Part shown: piece by piece, positions 45,116-56,809 of the stretch
How positions within the stretch are numbered: position 1 is the first letter of the stretch
How the letters are laid out: every line of letters begins with the position of its first letter
Origin: Cephalopachus bancanus
Taxonomy: Eukaryota; Chordata; Mammalia; Primates; Tarsiidae
Length of the DNA stretch: 64,000 nt
Direction of reading: 5' to 3'
NCBI GenBank assembly: GCA_027257055.1
Contig: JAPVLO010000519.1
Span: forward strand, 806,001 to 870,000
Notes under the pieces: generated by a model
Databases searched by the model: none
Told to the model about the DNA's origin: nothing
The model's input: only the letters and a program-made list of their open reading frames with translations
Position numbers and translations under genes: made by a program

Positions 45116-47384
45116 CAGTGCTTTCTTAGCAGGCATCCCTACAGCTAAATTTATCTGCTTTAGTAACTTAAAAAATTGCTTTCTATTCAATGGTTTGTCT
45201 TTTGTTTTATGAATAAATTCTGAGTAATTTCAGAGTTTCTGTTGTTGTCTTCATAAACCTGAGAAGAGTCACCAGAGGTGTTATGATACCATATAAATGT
45301 CAAGAGGTGATTGAAAGAACCCATTTTTAGTGTTTAATCATTGCTCATTTTCATTTCTAGGCTATTTTCCCTGCCCTAAGGGTTCAGCAGAATCATGTCT
45401 TTTTTTTTCTAAACAGAATTTTTTTTTCTAAAGTTTCTTGTGTTTCTCTCAAACTCTGACTGTCCTTCATGTCATACCTGAAGGACTTAGTCATTGTCAG
45501 ACTCCTCTGGTATTATAAAAGGAGGCTTTGGAGTTGTGGAGTCACACATGTCTTTGAAAATGTGAACGCCCTACCAAATACCAACCAGGCAATTAACATG
45601 CTAGAAGAAAGAGAGATAGCCAATGAAAGATTGGAGAATATTTTGAAATAAAAACCCAGCATGATCCTCTAGGGAAGAAATAAAAAGGAATGTTTTATAT
45701 AGCCCTCTAAATGCTCAATTAAGTTTATTTAGCAACTTTTTCCTAATTATGGCATAACATTCAGAGAAGACATATTATTACTTTATCCTGGATATTTACA
45801 ATTGCGTCTGAAAGCCCATTTGTCCTTGGGAGACTAGCAATCAGCAAAGCAGATGATGAAGCTATAAATCTATGGAATCGCTTTGCCAAATATCAGTGTC
45901 TCATCGTTATGGTGGTGAAATGAGTTCTTTTACAGAACGCTATTGAATACGTCTCACAATCGCCATTTTTCAGTGGCTTAATCTACACTGTGAGTTGACT
46001 TGAAATTTTTTTCCTGAAGCTTTGGCTATAAATAACACATCACAAAAGGACAAAGCTGAAGAATGAAAAAAGGTTGGAACAGATTTTATTTTAAATCTCT
46101 CAATTTGTGAATTTCTAAAGCAAGCTTATGCAATTGCAATCTTTTCTAGCCACTGTTTGTGCATGTGTGCTCAAGAAAGGGAGAAAAAAAAGAGTATGAC
46201 CATATTTAATTCAGAAAAGCAATAAAAATCACCTCTTTGTTCTACCATCACCTCTTTTTCTTTTAGGTCTTAGAACATAAATAAATATATCCTGCATTGC
46301 TATCATGCCTGAGAACAGAATCTTAACAATTCACTGAAGAGCTTAAATGGATATTACAACATTTTGCACCTAAGAATATATTGGAGACATCAAAATGTAA
46401 ATTTAAAATATTTTAAAAATTAGTATAGTTCCTTTTATATAATTAAAATGAAGCCATTGTCTCGCCTATAACTAAATGCTCATACATTTTAATTTAAGCT
46501 GTAACATTCTAGACCTTTTTCATTAAATCAACCCATGCTAAGGTAGCCAAATATCCCAAATTGCTTGAAACGATGCCACCATTCATCTTTTTACTCAGGT
46601 AGTCAGCTGCCTTGCATCTTGCTGTAAGCCACATAAGTTTGAAGTAGCGAGTTTCAAACTGGTAGAAAATTTGGAATTTAGTGAGTCATTTTATGTTGCA
46701 CCTCATCTCCTTACTAAGTAGACATGAAAGAAACAAAGAGTTTTGTCTACACAGCAAATATTCCATGTGCCTTTTATCATGTGTATTTTATTATTAGCCT
46801 CATCCAGAGCAAGAAATTGGCACTTGATATTTAACAAGAAGAGTTTGAGGTTCTCAAAATTCCTGTTTGGCTATATTTTTGGCTGCCATATGAAGCCTAT
46901 AAAAGAATTCATTTTAAACCTGGGAAGTGAAATTTCATTTTTCTATTGCTATCAAGTGAAATAGTTCTTAATTCTATCAACAATAATTATTCTGGAATTC
47001 AAACTTTATTTGTCTATCATTGCTCTTTATAAGCTATGCTCTATTAATCTGAAAAAATGAACTCAATATTTGGAGGCATTAATCCACAGCATTTTAAAAA
47101 AAAGATTGCTGAATAAACAATTAAAGGAAATATAGTGTCATGATGATGGCAAGGAAATACAATTTTATCTGGATCCCTCAATCACTTTTTAAAAATACTG
47201 TTTTGTTGAATCAGTAGCACATTAGGAAGGACTTCTGATGTATTTTTTTCCTTTATTATCATCTTAGTGTCCATGTACATCAGTGATCTGCAGTACGTGA
47301 GTGCCAGTAAAGTTTAGTTTTAAACGTTAATTTTCAAAGACTTAAAAATCATGGATGAAAATGAATTGGCTTCTCTAACATAGG
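45116..47384. other. repeat-poor unassigned sequence
   Basis: The longest stretch without a recognised transposon (about 2.3 kb). It includes the candidate conserved segment at 45650-46010. No splice-bounded coding pattern is visible. Confidence 0.5.
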
Positions 47385-49855
47385 AAAAAGACAAAGACGC
47401 CCACTCTCACCACTTCTATTCAGCATAATATTGGGAGTTCTAGCCAGAGCAATCATGTAAGAGAAAGAAATAAAAAGCATCCAAATTGAAAAGAAAATTT
47501 AAATTGTGCTTGTTTGCAAATATGTTCTTATATGTAAAAATCCATGAGGGTTCCACCAAAAAAAGAAAACAAAGAATTAATAAACAAATTTACTAATGTT
47601 AGGAATAAATTTAACCCAGGAAACAAAAGACCTATACACAGAGCATTATAAAACACTGATTAAAAAGAAATTAAAGAAGACCCAAATAAGTGGAAAAATG
47701 TCCTATGTTCATGGATTTGAAGATTTGTTGGTATTAAAATGGCCATACTATTCAAGGCGATCTTCAGGCTCAATGCAATCTCCACTGAAATTTCAATAAC
47801 ATTTTCCACAGAAATAGTAAAAACAATAATAAAATTAATCTGGAACCACAAAAGACCCCAAATAGACAAAGCAATCTTGAGCAAAAACAACAACAAGTCA
47901 AAGCTAGAGGCATCATACTCTCAGACTTCAAAATGTACTACAGAGCCACAGTAGTCAAAACAGCATGGTATTGTCATAAAAACAGACATATAGACCAATG
48001 GAATATAATAGAGACCTGATAACTAAATCTATACATTTATAACCAACTGATTTTTTACTAAGTTGCCAAGAACACACAGTAGGGAAAGGATAGTCTCTTC
48101 AATAAATATAGTTGGGAAAACTGGATATTAACATACAAAAGAATGAATTAGACCCTTATCTCACATCATCTACAAAAATAATTCAAAATGGATTAAAGGC
48201 TTAAACATAAAACCTAAAATCATAAACAGAAAACTACTACAAGAAAGCAGGCATAGTGGCTCATGTCTCCCACCATTTGGGAGGCCTGGGTGAGAGAATT
48301 GTTTGAGCCCAGGAGTTTGAGATCACCCTAAGAAACATAGCAAGACCTTGTCTCTACAAATAAAAATAAAAATAAATAGCTGGCTGTGATGAAATGTGTT
48401 TGTAGTCCAGCTGCTCTGGAGTCTGAGGTAGAAGGATCATTTGAGTTCAGGATTTGGGGGCTGTGGTGAGCTGTGATTGTGCCACTATGCTCCAGCCTGA
48501 GTGACAGAGTGAGACACTGACTCAGAAAAAACAAGACCAAAAACAAAAAAGAAAAGAAAGACAAAACAAACAAACAAACAAACAAAAAACCACCACCAAC
48601 ACTAACAGCAACAACAAAAGAAAAAAACAAAGGGAAAACTTCATGATATTAATCTGAGCAATGACATTTTTGGATATGACCTTCAAAAACACAGACAATA
48701 AAAGCAAAAATAGATTACAACAAACTAAAAAGTTTATTTACAGTAAAGAAAATAATCAGCGAAGTTAAGATACAACCAATAAAATGGGAAAAATATTTGC
48801 AAACCACACATATGACAAAAGGTTGATATCCAAAATATGCAAGAAACTCAAACAACTCAATGGCAAGAAAACAAGTAATCTGATTAAAATATGAGCAAAG
48901 GACGTGAACAAACATTTCACAAAGAAGACACACAAATGGCCAACAAGTAGATGAAAAAAAAGTTGCCCAACATCACTAATGATTAGAAAAAAGTAAATCA
49001 AAACCACAATGAGATATCACCTCATACCTGTTAGAGTGACTGATATTAAAAAGACAAAAGATAAGTTTTGGTGAGGATGTGCAGAGAAGGGAACCCTTGC
49101 CTATTGGTTATGAAAATGTAAATTAGTATAGGCATTATGGAAAACAGTATGGAAGTTCCTTAAAAAATAAAAATACCATATGATCCAGCAGTCTCACTAC
49201 TGGGTATATATGTCCAAATGAAATGAAATCAGTATATTGAAAAAAAATCTGCACTTCCATTTTCGTTGTAGCATTATTCACAATAGCTAAGATTTGTAAT
49301 CAACCCTACATGTGCATCAACAGATGAATGGATAAGGATAGTGTGGCATGTGTACACAATATAATACTATTTAGTCTTCAAAAGGAGGGACATCTTGTCA
49401 TTTGTGACAGCATGAATGAACCTGGAGTACATTATGTTAAGTGAAATATGCCAAAGAAAGACAAATATGTCAAGATCTCACTTATGTGTGAAATCTAAAA
49501 AGATTGAATTCATAAAAGCAGAGTGTAGATTGGTAATTTGCAGGGCTTTGGTGATGAGGGAGTATTGGTGCTATGTTGATCAAATGATATAAAATTTCAG
49601 TTGGATAAAAACGTACAAGTTCAACAGACCTTTTGTACAACATAGTGAATATAGATAATAACATGTATTGTATTCTTGGAAATTGGTAAGAGTAGATTTT
49701 AAGTATTCTCACCACAAAAAAATACATATGTGAGGTAATATATGTGTTAATTAGTCTGATTTAGTCATTCCACAATGTGTGCATATTTCAACACATCATG
49801 ATGTACATGATAAATATATGCAATTTTTATGTTTCAATTAAAAATAAATAAATTA
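47385..49855 (+). mobile_element. 5'-truncated L1 with 3' UTR
   Basis: Begins within ORF2 (AAGACGCCCACTCTCACCAC). Translation shows MLGINLTQETKDLYTEHYKT at 47596, then CCACAGTAGTCAAAACAGC. It ends after AATAGCTAAGATTTGTAATC and a 3' UTR with ATGCCAAAGAAAGACAAAT and TTCAATTAAAAATAAATAAA. An old Alu is inserted at 48246-48545. It resembles the L1MA/L1PB age class; stops are frequent. Confidence 0.85.
48246..48545 (+). mobile_element. AluJ-like SINE in L1
   Basis: GCAGGCATAGTGGCTCATGT, TTTGGGAGGCCTGGGTGAGA, a linker with AAATAAAAATAAAAATAAAT, and CTCCAGCCTGAGTGACAGAG. It is followed by an A-rich tail with (CAAA)n. Confidence 0.9.
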
Positions 49856-49871
49856 GGAAAAAATAAAAACT

Positions 49872-50030
49872 ACATGGAGGGAGGGAGAAGGAAGGAAAGA
49901 GAAAGAAGAAAGAAAAGGAAAGAGAGAGGGAAGGAGAAGAAAGGAAGGAAGGAAAGAAAGAAGGAAGGGGAAGGAAGAGAGAAAGAAAGAAAGAAAAAGA
50001 GAAAGAAAGAAAGAGAAAGCAAGTTAGCTT
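49872..50030. repeat. polypurine (GGAA/GAAA)n tract
   Basis: About 155 nt of almost pure A and G directly downstream of the L1 tail, probably grown from the tail. The long charged frame across it (and its Ser/Phe-rich reverse) is an artefact. Confidence 0.9.
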
Positions 50031-50134
50031 CAAGAAAGCGAACTCAGCTGGCTCAATAATACAAGATTCATGTTCTGGGAAATGTTATATGTGTATGTTT
50101 CCTTTTATATTTCATTTTTTCAGACCATATTTGT

Positions 50135-50481
50135 ACAGTAGCCCTCCCTTATCTTGGCTTCACTTTCTACACTTTAAATTTTCCACAATCAATCGTAATC
50201 TGAAAATATTACAGTATTGAGAGAGAGCGATGAGGGGGGTGAGTGGTGGGGGGGATAGTGTATACACATTCGCATAACATTTGTGGTACATTGCTATAAT
50301 TGTTCTGTTTTATCACTTATTCTTGTTAAACTCTTACTGTACCAGATTTATAAGTTAAAGTTTACAATAAACATGTATGTATAGGAAAAAATCATAGTAT
50401 ATATACAGTTTGGTAAAGTTTCAGACATCCATTGAGGATCTTGGAACATATTCCCAGTGAGTAAGATGGGAGAGGTCTTCA
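50135..50481 (+). mobile_element. MER2/Tigger1-type pogo element
   Basis: Starts TACAGTAGCCCTCCCTTATC, continues CCACAATCAATCGTAATCTG and TTTGTGGTACATTGCTATAA, and ends TCAGACATCCATTGAGGATC, TTGGAACATATTCCC. This is the layout of a non-autonomous Tigger1/MER2, whose enzyme came from pogo-like Tc1/mariner elements. Confidence 0.85.
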
Positions 50482-51685
50482 GGACTATTTTAGTCAAATA
50501 ACAAGGATCTTCATAATGGAAGGGATTACAAACTTAAGTTACTCCTCGATGAAGAAATAAAAGAATCCTACCAGAGAAAGACTCCTCCATGCCAACTGAG
50601 AAGAGAGAGCTAATACAATTTAATATTGAGTGAGCATTTTCAGATTCACGTGCATGTAAGGCAACATGATAGTCTGAACAGACTTATAGTGTCTGAACAG
50701 AGTTTTACGTAAATTTACACCAAAAAGTACAGGAAATAACAATTGAAACTTCTCTTATTTCCTTAAGAGACAAATAGATGTATCTTGTGTTTATCTTCTG
50801 TATATCACCTGAGAGAGTTAATTTCAGAGGTGTGTGTTTATAGTGCCACAGTCAGAAGAATTATAAAATCAAAAGAACCTTTTCCTGTGCTGATCATATT
50901 TTCATGAAACATCCTAAGAAGCAAAGTGTCCTCAAATAAAATTTCATCATCTTACCCTTACAATATACATTTATAATTGTCATTGCTTGATTGAGTATGT
51001 TAATGTTTGTTTATGATTTATATAATTTATCTGTTAAATCATACATAGTGCTAGTGAAAATTTAGTTCTTCTCAACTATATTTGTTTATGTGACTCAGAA
51101 TTTCTGACTCCTGTGTTCCCCTTTCAGGCATTAATTCACAAGCATATATCAAGGGGATGAGACTGGGGGCAGGGCATCTTATAAAATGTTTGTTTGGTTT
51201 AAAGGAAACAAATTTTCTCAAAGCATTAACGCAGTCCACCATGGCTTATGAACTTCAAGCCATAGTTTCTCAATAAGAGAATGTAATACAAGCTAAACTC
51301 AGCCTATTCTTATGAAGATCTCGCAAGACAAAAGCCACAAGCTAGCAAATCCCTAGACAAATTGTACAGTATTAATTGTGAAAGTAGCGTTACAGTCATT
51401 AGAATGAGTCAGGCCTGAACCCTGAAAGAATAAGAAGCTAGGCTATTAGATTTTCCTGAATAGCAAAGGAATATTCCAGGTAGTTTGTGAATTGACCTGT
51501 ATCAACAAGTTTGTTTGGCCTATGTAGCTTCAAATTTCATCTCTTTTTCTTTGGAAAGAAAGGGCAAGGAAACGAGGACAAGAGAGAGGGAAAGGAAGAA
51601 GGAGAGACAGAGAAAGGGAGAAACATAAGAGAGAAACCTGTCAGATACAGAAGATTCTAAATCCTTTCAAAGAATAGTTACTAAA
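50482..51685. other. unassigned sequence
   Basis: No recognised repeat; a purine-rich AGAGAGAGGGAAAGGAAG stretch lies near 51581-51625. Confidence 0.5.
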
Positions 51686-52025
51686 ATTGCTATATCAAGG
51701 GATGCACAGCCAATATAATAAATCTAGATATAAACAAGATATTTGGCAGTGTGCTTCATGGCCTTTTGGTGGAAAAAAAATATATGAGCTGGGTACCAGC
51801 ATTGTTGGAAGTATCTGTAAATGGTCGTCCCTATATCCTAAGAGATTGTATCAGTTTAGTTCAGTGTCAAACTGAAGGGACGTATCTTGCTGAAAGGCTC
51901 TGACCTCGATAATTCTGTTTAACATTTTTATCAGCAATTTGAAGTAAGACATAGAAAGAACATTTATTAAATTTGCAGGTGACTAGGTAACATAATTTGA
52001 TTCAAAAATTTCTGGACAAGCCATA
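51686..52025 (+). pseudogene. ancient L3/CR1 LINE reverse-transcriptase relic
   Basis: At about 51916-52015 the translation reads LFNIFISNLK, a stop, DIERTFIKFAGD. This matches the CR1/L3 motif block LFNIFIND-L followed by KFADD, the reverse-transcriptase catalytic motif (here FAGD, one Asp lost). Upstream, ASWPFGGKK-like sequence fits weakly. The rest of this LINE seems to continue at 54480-55010. Confidence 0.65.
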
Positions 52026-52029
52026 ATGA

Positions 52030-52670
52030 TGGGCTAAAACTAAGGTTGGGACTCAGAAAATGATACCTCAAAATAAAAACCTCAGTAGCAAATGTTTTCT
52101 CTGATCATCTCCTGCCTTCCTATCTCTCATCCTTTATTCTCTCCTGAAGGTAACCATAGAGACAAGAATCCCTTTCTCCCCAAGGTGGGTAGTAGAAACC
52201 AGGACCCCTTTCCTTCAAAGTTAACCATAAAACCTAGAAATATTACTCTAATGCACATTGCCCCCCTGATTTTTTTGTGGAACAACAGGCCATAAACAAA
52301 TTAGGACCCTTATTGCAGAGAAATTCTCTCCCATATCTGGGAGTATGAAATGCTACAACAGAGAACCCAATAATAATCTAAACAGACAGGATCTGCTGGG
52401 TTTTCCCATTCATCTATTTCCATTAGCTCATACTTTTTTGTCTAATCACATTTCTACAAAGCTGTTCCTGCTTCATCAAACCTAAGCATAAAGTCAGATA
52501 GCTTTCCCTGAATCTATCCTTCATTCTGAAGGCTCCCATGTCACATAAAACTATATTTTAAAATTTTTGTGATGGTTTTCTTTTGTTAATTTGTCTTTTG
52601 TTATACGAGTGTCTGCTGTGATCCTTATGGAGGGGAGGATAAGGATCACCCCTTTTCATTCTTACACTAA
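52030..52670 (+). mobile_element. ERV1-type solo LTR
   Basis: TTGGGACTCAGAAAATGATA near the start; AGGATCTGCTGGGTTTTCCC in the middle; TTTTGTTAATTTGTCTTTTG and TTATACGAGTGTCTGCTGTG near the end, finishing CATTCTTACACTAACA. The TTAATTTGTCTTTTGTTATA ending is typical of class I ERV LTRs. No viral genes accompany it. Confidence 0.55.
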
Positions 52671-53070
52671 CAAGATGAAATTCAGTAGGAATATACATAA
52701 TGTCAAATGAGAGCAGATCTGGAGTTAGTAAAGAAAGACTTTATTCAAAAGGATTATTCTGCAGGGGGTGGAGTAGAACTTTTGCAATAAAGCAAGAGGG
52801 ACTATCATAATAAGAATGTTATGACCTTAACATCTGCGAAATATCTCAAGTGTTAGGCAACAAGTGGCTTTCTTTTTTAGAGAGGAGTATAAAAGTCTAG
52901 AAAGAACCAGATATAGGGAAGAGGGTTGAAAGGATGACATAATTGAATTGTAGATCAGATAATGTTTTATTCTGAGGCTAGCCTGTTTTCCATGAGGGCC
53001 CTTAAGAAGGACCTATGCACTGGCTTAGGCTGAAGTTGGGTCAATCTGGGACTTGGGAGAAAGAGAGGAT
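52671..53070 (-). mobile_element. probable ERV LTR or internal remnant, antisense
   Basis: GACTTTATTCAAAAGGATTA reads in reverse as an AATAAA-containing 3' part of an LTR. The rest is not recognised. It may continue at 54136-54480 on the far side of the L1. Confidence 0.35.
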
Positions 53071-53071
53071 C

Positions 53072-54135
53072 TTTTTTTCTTTTTTCTTTTAAGATGTGGG
53101 GTACAATTCAGGATTAGGCATGCAAACAGTCATTATCCAGGTAAAGTTTGGGCTTCTCTTTGGTTCCCAGTTTGCCTGGCTTGAAATCAGGTACCCTTAT
53201 TGATGATATGTGCCTCCACCCCCCTTCCCTGGCAATTTCTGGCTATTGGCAGTCCCTTTCTTAGAATGTTATGGTAAATGTTCAGGGTCTGCTTACGAGT
53301 GAGAACATGTGGTACACAGTTCTTTGTTTCTGTGATAGATCACTGAGTAATATATATTCTAAATCCATCTAAGTTGCTGCAAAGTTCATACATTTGTCCT
53401 TCTTTATGGCTGTGTTATATTCCATCATGTATATGTATCACATTTTTTTTTTTTTGAGTTGGAGTCTCACTCTGTCAACCAGACTGGAGTGCAGTGGCCG
53501 CTCCCGGCCACCGCAGCCTCGACCTGCTGGGCTCCGGTGATCCTTCCACCTCAGCCTTCTGAGTAGCCGGAATTACAGGTATGCGCTACCACGCCCGGCT
53601 GATTTTTTGACTAATTGTAGAGATGAGGTCTCGCTGCCCAGGCGGGTCTCGAACCCGCGGGCTCAGGCAATCCACTCACCTCAGCCTCCCAAGGCGCGGG
53701 ATTACAGGCTGAGCCACCGAGCCCGGCTATGTATCACATTTTAAAAATCCAGTCCCGTTTCAATGCATAGCTTGGTTAGCTTCATGTTTTTGCATTGTGA
53801 ATAGTGCTTCAATAAACATATGTGTGCAAGTATCTTTTTTGTAAAATGATTTGAGTTCCTCTGGGTATATTCCCAGTAGGGGGATTGCTGGGTCGTATGG
53901 AAGGTCAATTTCTAGTTCTTTTAGAAAATGCCACACTGTGTTCCACAGAGATTGAACTAATTTGCATTCCCACTAGCAGTGTAGAAGCATTTCCTTTTCT
54001 CCACATCCTCACCAGCACCTGTTGTTTTTCATTTTATTGGTGGCCATTCTTACTGGGGTAAGGTGATATCTCAATGTGATTTTGATTTGCATTTCTCTGA
54101 TGATTAGTAAGGCTGAGCACTTTTTGAAAGATAGG
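53072..54135 (-). mobile_element. lineage L1 3' portion, antisense, with Alu inside
   Basis: GATGTGGGGTACAATTCAGG at the left is the 3' end. CGAGTGAGAACATGTGGTAC, the ORF2 C-terminus (CTCTGGGTATATTCCCAGTA) and CTTACTGGGGTAAGGTGATA follow in antisense order to about 54135. A 42-nt block (AGTTTGGGCTTCTCTTTGG) near 53145-53187 is extra relative to the other copies. An Alu lies at 53443-53727. Confidence 0.85.
53443..53727 (-). mobile_element. lineage-type Alu dimer with TSD in L1
   Basis: GAGTTGGAGTCTCACTCTGT to GAGCCACCGAGCCCGGC, with most CpGs retained. The flanks TATGTATCACATTTT start at 53432 and at 53728, showing insertion after the L1. Confidence 0.95.
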
Positions 54136-54479
54136 AACTTAACCAAAGTTTGTTTAACAAGCAATTTGTTCCAAAGATCAGTGGGTACAAGCAGTTCAGT
54201 TAATCATTTATGAGACAAAGAATGGGAATTTGGAGGGTTTGTATCTGGCCTTGGTCATAGGGGGCATCTGTGAGTCTTACTAAGTCATATGGGGAAGGGG
54301 AAGGTTTTGTTTTGTTGCAATAAACCGTATGCAAAAAAGTATAAAGTTCCTTTAACGTTTTCTGTTTTTTCAGGTAAAACTTAATGTTTTATATATACAT
54401 AGTGTTTTATTAAAAGTCAAGGAATTATGGCATCAATGATAAAATGAGAGCTTCTTGGCTTAATAACAAGGTCATATGA
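54136..54479. other. unassigned sequence, possible ERV remnant
   Basis: GCAATTTGTTCCAAAGATCA and GGCCTTGGTCATAGGGGGC are not assigned with confidence. Confidence 0.4.
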
Positions 54480-55010
54480 AAAGCAGAATATTTTAGTTGG
54501 TGTGCACCATCATTGTGATGTGGTGGGGGAGAAAAGACAATTTTAGACTACATTATTAGAAGTCTATCAGGGAGAGGACTTAATAGTCTATTGCAGGCTG
54601 TGCTGGTCATAATATATCTGGAGCAACATGCTCAGTTCTGAATAAGTATGTTGCAATGTTTTATATTGACTTTTAACTTGTAATTCTTACATTATCTCTG
54701 CATGGGAAATTAGTCTGTATTTAAATATTTGAAGAACTGACAGATAAAAGTGAAGTTACATGTGCATCTTTTCTAGTTTCTGTGGGTAGCAGTAAAGTCA
54801 ATGAATAGAAAGTATAAAAGGCAGATTTCTGCTCAACGAAAGAAAAAATATATTCACATTCTCTTTGTCTAGAGGAGTTCCAATCACTGGAAGTATTCAG
54901 GCAGAAACTGAATGCTCACCAGGTGGAGGCGTTGTTCTGCACTGGATGAGAGTTTTAGTCTAATATCTTAGATCAGTTTTCTCCTCAGTAATTTTGTGAT
55001 TCTCCCAGTT
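54480..55010 (+). mobile_element. ancient L3/CR1 LINE 3' part
   Basis: GAGCAACATGCTCAGTTCTG, CTTTGTCTAGAGGAGTTCCA, TCACTGGAAGTATTCAGGCA and AGTAATTTTGTGATTCTCCC parallel the L3 3' region (CTGGAGTACTGTGTTCAGTT, TCACTGGAGGTGTTCAAGCA, TTCTATGATTCT). It is in the same orientation as the reverse-transcriptase relic at 51686. Confidence 0.6.
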
Positions 55011-55434
55011 GACCACTTCAATCTACTTCTGCCGTGTCTTAGTCTTAGAGAGACTTCATCCCTTCAACTTTGCAGAAGATGCGGCGAGTTATCCTCAGCA
55101 GTAACAAGCGTTTGTGACAGGACAGTGTTAGCTTTGGAAAAATGCATTTATTACTTCAGGTAATAAATGGCAATAAATTATCAAGGGCAGGGATGTTAGG
55201 GACTATACCCCTTAGCTACAACTCCCTGTCTTTCTACATTTTAGGTCCTCTGCTTCTCCATGACTTTTAAACACTGGGCTGTCCTTTTGTCTACCTTGAT
55301 TTTCTTCTTCTCAGGCTAGTTGAAATATCTGTATTTATTTCCATAGTGAATGTCCGTGTTGTTGCTTATGAAAGATTGTGGAATATGTCACCACAAATTA
55401 TGTCACCCTGGCATTAGAATTATTTTGAGCTGAA
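55011..55434. other. unassigned sequence
   Basis: No recognised feature; a CpG-bearing GCGGCGAGTTATC lies near 55081. Confidence 0.45.
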
Positions 55435-55958
55435 GGTAATTGAGATGAAGCAGATATAAGACTATTTCCTTTCCCTCCTTCTATTTGCCCCAAAGCACAA
55501 AATAAATTCGTAAAGGTGTCCATTCTCCCCTGTCTACCAGGAAGGACAGAAATTAATCACCAGAGATAAATCTAGACCCTTATCAGTCCATAAAGGGCAC
55601 CAAAGGAACCTATGTAATCTTACTAACTAACCTTGTTAACTAGCTCTTATTTTCCACTAGTTCCTCCAAATATTTGCCTTCCCACAATTTGCTGCTCCCT
55701 AGAAGCTTAAAGTTCCTTTTCTTTGTCTTGTCATTTCTCTACAAAATGTATTATTTCACTTTTAGGGTAGTATATAAGCCCAAGTTATAACCACCCCTTT
55801 GAGTTACTCATCACTGAGTGCTCCTGTGTGTCTGCATTCTGTATATGTTGATGAACTTCTGTTTGTTTTTCTCTTGTTACTCTGACTTTTGTTGGTCTAA
55901 TTTACAGGACCCCACCCAATGGACCTAGGATGAGTTAAAAAAAAGAAATTTTCTTTCC
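55435..55958 (+). mobile_element. ERV1-type solo LTR
   Basis: AGACCCTTATCAGTCCATAA, TTTCCACTAGTTCCTCCAAA, ATGTATTATTTCACTTTTAG, a TATATAAG box at 55771-55778, and a 3' part GCTCCTGTGTGTCTGCATTC, TTTCTCTTGTTACTCTGACT. This is the layout of a gammaretrovirus-like (class I) LTR. No internal genes remain. The 5' boundary is uncertain. Confidence 0.6.
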
Positions 55959-56085
55959 CCTATAATCATAAGCATATACATATTCCTATATAGGCTAAAA
56001 CTGGGCTTTAGATACTTTTTTGCTATGCAGGGTGCAGAATTTTTACCTGAGTCTCATAACCAAAGGCAATAGTCTTTGCAAGGAT

Positions 56086-56189
56086 CATAGTTTTTTCTGA
56101 GAATCATGGAGTAGCATGAAAACAATTAATCCCCGATAACATAGTTTTTTTCTGAGAGTCATGGAGAAGCATGAAAACAATTAATCCCC
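56086..56189. repeat. 54-bp tandem duplication
   Basis: CATAGTTTTTTCTGAGAATC begins the first unit at 56086. The second unit begins at 56140 and differs at a few positions; both end AACAATTAATCCCC. Confidence 0.95.
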
Positions 56190-56765
56190 AATTTGATGTA
56201 TATAAATACTCATAACCATCCTTAAGTGATTTTTATACACATGAGGAAATTGGACTCAGTAATAGTTAAAAGAGTTGGAAAAAAGATACTTAGGAACGTG
56301 GTGGAATCACCTTCATTGCTAGATTTAACTACTGGGATATATTCCAAAAACTAATCTCTACTGCTTAGAATTCTGGGTTTGGGTTAATTGACCCCTGAAG
56401 CTGTTCCAATGCTAATTCTTTGGTATTATATTGCACATACCAAGGGAATAAATCACTTTTATATGGATGTGGATGGATCATAAAGCAATAAAAATGCTAA
56501 TGCTCTGAAGACAAATCTAGAACTTTCTAGTGGTCAGGTTGCTTTTGGACCTCAGTGGGAGCTGCTCACCCGTGGTGCATGAATTAACCATTTCCAACTG
56601 CCAGATACCTGAGTTTACAGTGAAGCTGGCTTCTGGAGAATATTTAATTTGCTTATTTTCAGTAGAATCAGTTCTATTCTTGGCAAGGAAGAACCATCAA
56701 ATGAAATTCTTTCTTCTACCTATAGCTACAACTGTTTTATACATAGGCAATTTTCCTGTTTAAAA

Positions 56766-56809
56766 AGTATCCAAGGAAAATTGCCAAAGTATCCAAGGAA
56801 AATTGCCAA
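56766..56809. repeat. 22-bp tandem duplication
   Basis: AGTATCCAAGGAAAATTGCC plus two bases occurs twice in a row with no differences. Confidence 0.95.

Noticed and set aside
49827..50059. Lys/Glu/Arg-rich and Ser/Phe-rich frames
   Set aside because: Produced by the polypurine tract.
52030..52670. Possible endogenous retrovirus with genes
   Set aside because: Only LTR-type sequence is recognisable; no gag, pol or env similarity was seen next to it.
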